A stretch of 64,000 nt of DNA. Source: Tenodera sinensis. Lineage: Eukaryota > Arthropoda > Insecta > Mantodea > Mantidae. Made by a program: the position numbers and the translations under genes. How positions within the stretch are numbered: position 1 is the stretch's first letter; every line of letters begins with the position of its first letter. Shown here in pieces: positions 54,624 to 64,000 of the stretch. The notes under the pieces are model-generated. The model searched no databases. It saw only the letters and a program-made list of their open reading frames with translations, and had not been told where the DNA came from. The DNA lies in NCBI GenBank assembly GCA_030765045.1, contig CM060964.1, forward strand, positions 151,758,705 through 151,822,704, written 5' to 3'.

Positions 54624-55566
54624 AACACCCAGAATTACACAGCCATGGCATGTCCATTCCTTTCCTTCTGCCAGTGGCACTTGAAAGTCCTTGCACATTG
54701 TAGTCAAGGCGGATCTCACTGGAAGGGTGCGGTCTAAGTGCAGCTATGCTCTGATTGGGCAGGCGGCTTAGGCGAAACCCGACACTGACCAACAGCAATC
54801 ACCACGGACTTACTCTAATGGCTTCTCCAGCCTCTACTTGTAAATAGTAAATTAATTCAATGACCCTGCTCCTTATTACAGGAAAGCACAAGCAACAAAA
54901 ACAAATTATCTTAGACAAGTAACCACTGACTCTGTTCCTAATTTCAGGAATGCATTAATACATCAAATGCATGAAGTGACGTCAGACCTCACGTGGTCTG
55001 CGTAAACCAACAAATCCTTTGACAGATAAATAACCACTGACTTTGTTCCTAATTTCAGGAATGCATAATTGCTTCAACTGCATGATTCAAATAAAATTTT
55101 CTACCAAATAGCTAGCACATTAATAACCACGGACTCTGTTCCTCGTAGCAGGAATGCATAACACAACTACTATATAGAGAGACGTCAGACCTCACGGGGC
55201 CTGATTAAACCAAAATTCTCACCCTAAATGCTCTTTATTTCAGAACCACTAGAAGACGTCTCCATCCGGAGACATCACTAACCCAATACTCCCTCACTCA
55301 ATTCCCAAGGGCGTGTCCAGGGCCACGGCAATGTTCACGTCCTGGCGATCTCTCCCTGGCTTAGGCCCTTGTGGCCGGCCAACAAACCCACACCCACAAT
55401 CCACAGGTGCATTAGCGGTACTGTCGGATTTCCACTCCTGAATTCACCGGTGGAGGTTTTTTAGTGGAGTAGTACCTTCGGGTGAGGCCCACAGTCCCCC
55501 TTTGTGCCTCCCAGCGCATGGGGCTCCGTAAATGGATTTTTCCTCCACTTGAAAAAAAAAAAAAAA
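54624..55566 (+). other. LINE G 3'UTR, terminal hairpin and poly(A)
   Basis: Non-coding. It holds about four imperfect copies of a ~100-nt unit starting AACCACTGACTCTGTTCCT and AGGAATGCAT (54922, 55029 and 55123, with a weaker one near 54800). Two copies carry GACGTCAGACCTCACG. The end has the shared fold: CCGGTGGAGGTTTTTTAG at about 55448 pairs with GGATTTTTCCTCCACTT at about 55534. The poly(A) is 15 nt. Confidence 0.85.
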
Positions 55567-55580
55567 GCCTAGATTCAGTT

Positions 55581-55621
55581 CCCCTGAGGATGGCGGCAGA
55601 GTTAGTCGCTGAAAGCTTGGG
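55581..55621 (+). ncRNA. Second hammerhead-like motif (degenerate)
   Basis: CCC (stem I), CTGAGGA at 55584-55590, a short stem II (GGCG with CGCT, one G-T pair), GAAA at 55611-55614, GCTT, then GGG closing stem I. It is weaker than the motif at 10005 but has the same layout, including the AGCT palindrome after GAA. It starts 14 nt beyond the LINE G poly(A). Probably a remnant of a Penelope-like terminal repeat. Confidence 0.5.
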
Positions 55622-55917
55622 TAGTTACCCTAATCTGACCTGGCTGTTAGCCCGAGAAACTATCATCAACAATCAACGCCGGGAAAGCTTCAAGTCATTA
55701 ATGATTTTGAGATAGTTAATGAGCAAGATTTATGTTAAGTGCTAAAGTGGTGCTTTTCGTGCCAGTTATTTCAGAAACGCAATGAAACCCTTGGATGGGC
55801 ATTAATCAGGTTATGTGTTGCATGGTAGAAAACAAAGTTGTCACCCGACCTTACAGATTGACACCTCCTATTCGCTTTTTGGCACAGTTTGCTTTATTTA
55901 GCTCTCTTGGTGTCTGA
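55622..55917. other. No recognisable gene
   Basis: Short stretch between the hammerhead-like motif and a SINE. The CCTGGCTGTTAGCCCGAGAA near 55640 resembles part of the SINE at 55935-56150. Confidence 0.4.
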
Positions 55918-55934
55918 ACTTTCCTTCTTCTAAG

Positions 55935-56150
55935 TTACATTATTTTGTAACACTGTAAATTGCCAGGCTCAAGTCACCGCCACCATTGTGCCGAAATTTC
56001 ATCCCGCAAAGGTTCTTTACATGCTAGTAAATCTACTAATATGGGGCGATCGCCTTTAAGCACAGTTAAAACCATCGGTCTGATCTGGCTATTAGCCCGC
56101 GACCTTGGGATCAGTAGACTAGCCCCTAACCAACTGAGCCACACATATCG
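55935..56150 (-). mobile_element. tRNA-derived SINE, minus strand, 17-bp TSD
   Basis: Flanked by ACTTTCCTTCTTCTAAG (55918-55934) and ACTTCCCTTCTTCTAAG (56151-56167), a 17-bp duplication with one mismatch. Read on the minus strand, the head is TGTGGCTCAGTTGGTTAGGG (A box), followed by a degenerate B box (AAGGTCGCGGGCTAAT). The tail ends ACAAAATAATGTAA. 216 bp. Confidence 0.87.
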
Positions 56151-56167
56151 ACTTCCCTTCTTCTAAG

Positions 56168-57097
56168 CTTGCCTGTTGCTGTAATGTAGGCAGCTTTGTG
56201 TTTTATCGATAGCAAGTAAACGTCCTCTGTATGTTTCTATTTTGTACACGGCACATTGATTGCAGGACATGATCCATTCATGCCATGTTTTACTTTATTA
56301 TACCGTTCGCAGCACACAACGTGCTGTACTCACGTAGGTTGTAATAGCCATCTCTATGTTACAGACCTGGAAGTGCAATTCGTGACGTCACTACGCGAGG
56401 CCAACCTCCCAAGAAATTCATACGGAATAATCACATGTTTTACAGCATTTTTGCGCTGGAAGAAACGTGCATTAATTTATATTTTCACATTTCGTATTAA
56501 AAGTTATTGTGTGTTAGTATGTTAGTGGAAAATGGCGTTTTAAAGAGCCATATTTTCTCAAAAGTGTTTCTATTAACTCTGTTATTATCTGATATCAAGG
56601 TCAGTCCCTAAATCAACATGCAGTCAAAGCTTTAATTACAGCGAGAATCTGTTCATTCAGCTTTTGTGCTGTTCAATCTTTCTCTGGATACAGAGCTACA
56701 ACATCTTAATTCCTGGATGTTAAAGATGCTACCATAAAAGTTAGCACTGTTTTTGCAGGTTCTTGTGTATTTGAAAGACCCGTGTATGCCACCCCCTTTA
56801 TAAGAAATTGCAGTTTTACATAAATTCCATTCAATAACGAATTTACTACCTTTTCGTGATCATTAAGCATTTTCACCTTCTCTGATAAATATTTCGTGGT
56901 TCTATCAGGACTGAGGGTTTGAGAAAGTTGTCTGAGGTAATCAGGATGGGGTAAAGAAAGAACATTGGAATCACGTTACTGTCTATAAGCTGCTGGATGA
57001 GAAAAATAAATTGAGCACGCCCATAGCAGGGTATCGGGCGTATATTTAATTGACTTTTAACTGACCAATTTTACCTGCTGTTCTAGGAATTTAGTTT
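56168..57097. other. No recognisable gene; possible P-like transposon arm
   Basis: AGCCATCTCTATGTTACAG near 56348 is roughly inverse to the sequence near 58049 (ATAGAGATGGCTTTGG). These could be ends of a ~1.7-kb P-like element around the THAP fragment. No TSD was found. Confidence 0.4.
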
Positions 57098-57846
57098 TTA
57101 TATATTCTTTAAAATGTTGGCGGCCTGAAGTAGTTTATGTTTTGTTTGTTCACTTGCTATTGTGAACTCATTCACATGACTGGAAAGAGCATCAAATTTA
57201 AACGATTTATCCAATATCATTTGTTTACCGAGAATACATTTAAACTTACTATTGGGTATTATGATTTTACCCTCTGGAACCTGAATAAGAAAATTGGAAT
57301 TAATTTTCAACGCCACTACAATTTTAGGAATTTCTTCAGTATCAATTTTCAGAAAAATTACATCGATTCCTTTTACGATGACGGTGAATTCCTCTAATTT
57401 CATGTCACTAATTCTATTTTAAAGCTCTGAAAATCAACAATTTTGTCACCTTCGAGCCATTTACGAAATGCTGCTGCATTCCTTTCCAACATTTCTCCTC
57501 TTCTTTCTTCTGGATCCCTGCGTTTGGGTGCTGGTTCGGAAGTCAGGTAGGATGGTAAATTAGGAAACATCGAGGAGTATGTATCTTCAGTATGTTTAGG
57601 AGTTGTTCTGGGTACCACAAGAACGCTTCCATCCTTTCACGTGGCAGATATTTCCCGCACTATGTGCTGTTCAGAAAAATGTTTAATACATACCACACCT
57701 GGTTCATAATTAATTATCCCTGGGAATAGCACGTAGCCACTGCTCTCTCCTGTTGGATCATTTGGAAACGAAAACACTATAACATACTTTTCTACACTTT
57801 TACTATAGTTTGAGGTACAACCCGGCACACAGCACTTCCTAGGCAT
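57098..57846 (-). pseudogene. THAP-domain transposase remnant (P-like)
   Basis: Minus strand. The THAP domain begins at 57846 (MPRKCCVPGCTSNYSKS) and ends with the Cys-His pair in VVCIKHFSEQHIV. The next frame (57618-57400) has the AVPxxF-like region SSMFPNLPSYLTSEPAPKRR and a helical stretch. The last frame (57403-57098) reads VVALKINSNFLIQVPEGKII and FDALSSHVNEFTIASEQTKH. The catalytic RNase-H-like part is absent. THAP domains are zinc-coordinating DNA-binding domains of P-type transposases and their derivatives. Two frame breaks and the truncation make it a remnant, though a small domesticated THAP protein cannot be fully excluded. Confidence 0.78.
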
Positions 57847-60247
<2,401 letters not shown>

Positions 60248-60879
60248 AATTATTATTGAAACAGAATATATTGTAAGAGCCCAAAAGGAAATCATTTATG
60301 TAAATATTTATTGCAAATGTAATTTATTTTTGGTGTTGATACGAATTAGTTAAGTAACGAAAACGTGTTGCTATTTTTAAAAACGTCATAAATGTTAAGT
60401 TTCACATTTAAATTTAATATGTATAAATAAAATAATCATATATATTTAATATTAAAAATGAAGGGAGAATAGCTAGAGATCGCTTCCCCAACAATACAGG
60501 AACTATATAATGTAGGAAAATATAAAATGAACGCATACGCGCATGTATACAAAGAAGGGCATCATTAAAAGTAGTGCTAAAATTGTTAATGGCGTCAGTA
60601 TGGTAAAGATGTGAAGACGTGTTTTTGCAACGCTAGTGAATACGGGTCTAAAAGACTGTATAAAAGTGAAAAGACAGTCAAAATAATACAAAAAGGTGCA
60701 ACAAAAGCCAATTCAATTATAACAAGTGTAAAAAGAGACGAAAAAGATGCTAATAAAGTGATATATATAGGGAAGTTACATCGCATGTTTGTTCATTCCA
60801 CCCAGTACCACGCCCTGAGAGAAATAATAGTCTCATAGCTCAACACGAAGCATCATTTGCATTAAAAAACAGCACCAAA

Positions 60880-60897
60880 TGGCGCCCAACGTGGGGC
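60880..60897 (+). other. Primer binding site
   Basis: TGGCGCCCAACGTGGGGC begins with TGG, complementary to a tRNA CCA end, and continues as a plausible acceptor/T-arm complement. Standard position just after the 5' LTR. Confidence 0.75.
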
Positions 60898-61210
60898 ACG
60901 AATTTTGGATGGAATGTAAATCTACGGGAAATGAACTTACGCGAAATACCAAGTGACGTCAAATCTACGCGCGAAAAAGGAAGAAGACGCCATTGAACAA
61001 TCCATCGAAATTTAAGACTATAGGAGACGTTATCAAGCTGGAATCAACGGGGGAAGTGCCTACAAATGCCGACGAACGCCTATCCATCGACGCGGAGTAC
61101 ATCAAAGAACGTCTGGTGAAGCCAACCACCCAGGGGATGCACGTAACGAAGTAAATCAAGGAGAAAAAAGTAGGTCCAGATTTTTTTATTTTAACATTCA
61201 CTTTATTTTT

Positions 61211-63305
61211 ATGTTACTGCGAAGCGGCAAAATAGTAGGGCTTTTAAGCCCAAGTGTACTGAATCAAAAAACGAAAATGTCGCAAAAAGGAAATGAAGTA
61301 GGAATAGGGGAAGGGGCAGATAAGCCTAGTTATCAGGTAGAAACAGAAAGTGAGGAAGAAGTAGCAGTAATAGGGAAAGGCCAAAGGTTACTAATAGTCA
61401 TGTTGGAGAAATTAGAACAGAGTATAGGTCAGAAACTGGAACAGAACAAGGAAGAATTAAAGCAAGATTTAGAACAAAGTTTAGGTCAGAGTATAGGTCA
61501 GAAAATGGAGGTAGTGAGACAGGACATAGAACAGAGTTTAGGTCAGAAAATGGAACAGAATGAGGAAGAATTAAGACAGGACATAGAACAGAGTTTAGGT
61601 CAGAAACTATAACAGAATAAGGAAGAGATAGGTCAGAAAATGTAGGAAGTGAGGCAGGACTTAGAGCAGGAAATAGAACTTAATAGGAAAGAATTGGAGC
61701 TAGATTTGGGAAAGAGAATAGAATTAGGAAGACAGGAGTGTAAAGAAAATATGAAAGTAATGGAAACTAATTTGAAATTAGTACATAAAACATGAGACAA
61801 AGGAAGCTTTAGAAGCTGGGATAGAAATCATAGGAGATCGGATGGGAAAAATAGAAATGGAAATGAAAGAAAACAAGATTGTATTAGAGGGAGAAATTGG
61901 TAGATGTAGGGATGAAATACCCGAGTGTAATGCAAGTGTAGACTGTAAGATTACAATTTTAAAAGTAGAAATAACTGAAGAACTAAGGAAATAAATTGAG
62001 GTAGTAAACAAAGGAATTATTAATGAAACTGTAGAACAAATTGTCATTCCTAAAATTAAGACTATGGCTGATGTAGTAGAATCACAACAAGATGCTATGA
62101 ATGATATGAAACAAAGTCACTTAGAAATAAAGAATGATTTAAAATCAATATATGATGAAATGAGAAAAGGAAAAGAAAGTTTGACGAATGTAAATGATGT
62201 GAATGCACTACAAAGGCAAAAAGATGATTTAGATGTAAGTGATGTTCAAGATGAAAGTTATTTGAATAATGTACAAAATGTTGACTCACCATATAGAGAT
62301 AGAGGTTCACAATTAAACAATGACACAACACACAACACATGCTACACCAACAGCATACTACATGAAATCACACCACCTACATTTTACGAGGAGAAGGGAG
62401 ACGATCCAAAACTCTTTGTTAAAGAGATGGAAGAGTATTTTAAAGTGAAAAGGATACCAAATGAGCTTAGGATGATGATAGTCAAGAAAAGCTTGAAAAA
62501 CAAAGCATTAGAATGCCTAAGGTTAACACTAGCTGGTCATGAATCGTATAGGTAATTTAGGAATCTATTCCTATCAAGGTATTGGGGCCCAGCTAAGCAG
62601 AACCAGACAAGGGTAGAGTTAGCGACAGGAAGATATGATCCGACCAAGGGGTTATCGCTAGTCGATTATTTTATGAAAGTAGCCAACAAAGGGAAGCTAT
62701 TAGACCCTTACCTGTCGGAAGCAGAGTTGATTACCAGCATAACAAGACATTTCCCAGACACAGTGAGAATAGGGTTAATTGTTGCGAGGCCAGTAGATTT
62801 TGCAGACATGATAGAACTACTAACAGCCTTCGAAACGCAAAATGGTCGGCCTAATGAGCATAGACATAGAAACGGTCACCCAAACTCACCGGTCTTGAAC
62901 AGACGCACGACTACAAACAACCAGAGTGAGAGTGAAGATAGAAATACTAGGAGCACCCATGAAAGGGGAAGAGGGGCACACCATTTCCCACAACCACACA
63001 AGCATGGGGAAAGGATGGAGAACACGAGACAACGGTACCACGACACGATACCAAGGGGTGAATCAATACACCAAACATATACGTATGATCGTGGGAGACC
63101 AGGAGACCGTACCCATCAAGTGAATCACATACGATTCTGTCGGGAATACTTGAAAAGCCAAAGACCGTCATACAACAGGGATTCACACCAAAAAGGCGGA
63201 AACCAATGGAACACTGGCAACATAAGACAGCGGGAAGTAGATGAAAATGTGCCAAATAGGGCGGATACTGCGCAGAATACAGAAACAACAACCACCAACA
63301 CCTAG
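61211..63305 (+). pseudogene. Gag-like gene of the LTR element, broken
   Basis: The N-terminal frame (61211-61612) is a Gln/Glu-rich coiled coil with a repeated QSLGQKMEQNEEELRQDIE-type unit of about 20-26 residues. The frame is then lost through several stops (61610-62060), while heptad-like sequence persists. From 62064 it reads MADVVESQQDAMNDMKQSH and later ITPPTFYEEKGDDPKLFVKE and FKVKRIPNELRMMIVKKSLK, a capsid (retrotrans-gag) pattern. One TAA at 62553 interrupts RNLFLSRYWGPAKQ, and the same frame resumes to 63305 (YFMKVANKGKLLDPYLSEAE). The C-terminus is Arg/His/Asn-rich without a clear CCHC knuckle. Capsid-forming role by family; I make no closer classification. Confidence 0.75.
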
Positions 63306-63312
63306 GGAAATT

Positions 63313-63550
63313 ACCGCGACTAAGTTCGCCCCAATCGAGTTGATGACCAACACAAAACCTAAGCGATTGACAGTTGATATCGACACCATGATGGCTGCAC
63401 GAATGGAAAATGAAACTACTGTACACTGGACCACTGGTCATAACGAAACAGCTGGGCGACCATACATATGAGCTACAGAATACAAATGGCAAGTTGATAG
63501 GAAGATACCATAAAAACAAATTAAAACCATACAAAGAAAGGACCAAATAG
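63313..63550 (+). pseudogene. Integrase C-terminal remnant fused close to gag
   Basis: KFAPIELMTNTKPKR resembles the end of an integrase core. GKLIGRYHKNKLKPYKERTK near 63488-63547 resembles the end of an integrase C-terminal domain (the YHxxxLKPY pattern of Ty3/Gypsy-type elements). Everything between gag and this tail is deleted, indicating a non-autonomous derivative. Confidence 0.6.
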
Positions 63551-64000
63551 TCTTTGCCAACAAATGTGTGAGGCAGGAACAGTAGAGATGAGGAAAAACA
63601 ATAAGATTTAATGGGTTTCTTATAGAAAATTATATACAGGTTGGAAAATACAACAGGAAAGGAAATCAGTATAGTCATTGGCTATAATGACCACCGAGAA
63701 CATTGTCAACAAAGACAGATGAGAATACTGATTGTCATAAAAGAAGTGAATTATAGCGACGAAAAAATGTGTTTTTGACACAAGGATGCCAGGAACAAAA
63801 ATAAGAAGGAATCAATTGTGGTGACAAAGAGAGAATATTTTAGACACAAGGGTGCCGAGGGTGAATTAAGAAGAAAAATAACATAGTTGCAGAATACTTA
63901 TAAATATAGAAGTTTCTCTTATAGAGATAAGAGATAAAGAGATGACAATTAGTAAAGAGAGAAAAACCATAGCCATAAAAGCAATGCCCATAAATTAGGA
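63551..64000 (+). other. Downstream part of the LTR element; possibly 3'UTR or start of the 3' LTR
   Basis: No ORF. A repeated motif (GACACAAGGATGCCAGG near 63777 and GACACAAGGGTGCCGAGG near 63842) suggests short internal repeats. Confidence 0.4.

Larger units (their letters stand above)
50441..55566 (+). mobile_element. LINE G, nearly complete Jockey-type retrotransposon
   Basis: Plus strand: ORF1 (50441-51877), ORF2 (51858-54623), a ~930-bp 3'UTR and a 15-nt poly(A) (55552-55566). ORF2 is fully open; ORF1 has one in-frame stop and lacks an ATG at its start. It is the least damaged element in the window and clearly related to LINE F. Its 5' end and TSD are not resolved. Confidence 0.92.

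Overview
The window looks like repeat-dense nuclear DNA of an insect, plausibly polyneopteran (stick-insect or orthopteroid type). That placement is an inference from the ancestral insect mitochondrial gene order in the inserted mtDNA and from the mix of Jockey-type LINEs, tRNA-derived SINEs, P-like, piggyBac-like and Penelope-like elements. I found no convincing single-copy host gene. Nearly every readable ORF belongs to a mobile element or to the mitochondrial insert.

Region by region: 1-4.9 kb holds three minus-strand LINE pieces (E, C, D) joined head to tail, each poly(A) end abutting the 5'-truncated or cut end of the next. 4.97-9.99 kb is a plus-strand 5'-truncated LINE (F) with a 9-bp target duplication, split by a 1.95-kb non-autonomous DNA transposon. 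A hammerhead-ribozyme-like motif follows at 10.0 kb. 12.05-26.19 kb is a second head-to-tail pair of minus-strand LINEs (B then A). Copy A carries a huge AAT expansion that grew from an Asn-codon run in ORF2, and a P-element-like transposon sits inside the expansion. 26.2-27.65 kb is the 3' part of a Penelope-like element (GIY-YIG endonuclease) carrying a SINE. 28.66-31.36 kb is a DNA transposon with 36-bp terminal inverted repeats and a broken, intron-containing transposase-like gene. 31.87-32.35 kb is a piggyBac-type MITE.

32.96-45.04 kb is about 12.1 kb of mitochondrial DNA: part of a control region, a duplicated control region/tRNA-Ile-Gln-Met cassette, then ND2 through ND6 and the first ~54 codons of CYTB in ancestral insect order. 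The genes I could check arithmetically keep frame under the invertebrate mitochondrial code, so this is a very young NUMT or an assembly join.

45-50.4 kb has two tRNA-derived SINEs and a decayed LINE RNase H tail. 50.44-55.57 kb is a nearly intact Jockey-type LINE (G): ORF1 with one in-frame stop, an open 921-codon ORF2, a repeat-bearing 3'UTR and a poly(A). A second hammerhead-like motif lies 14 nt beyond its tail, as in LINE F (15 nt). Then come a SINE with a 17-bp TSD (55.9 kb), a THAP/P-type transposase remnant (57.1-57.8 kb), a large ATT/ATTATG microsatellite (59.7-60.2 kb) and the 5' part of an internally deleted LTR retrotransposon (60.3 kb to the window end).

The most interesting points are the matched position of two LINE insertions next to hammerhead/Penelope-type motifs; the head-to-tail LINE strings, including one element with ORF1 but no ORF2; a conserved terminal hairpin shared by the LINE 3' ends; and the near-intact mtDNA insert whose left junction coincides with the loop of a long control-region palindrome.
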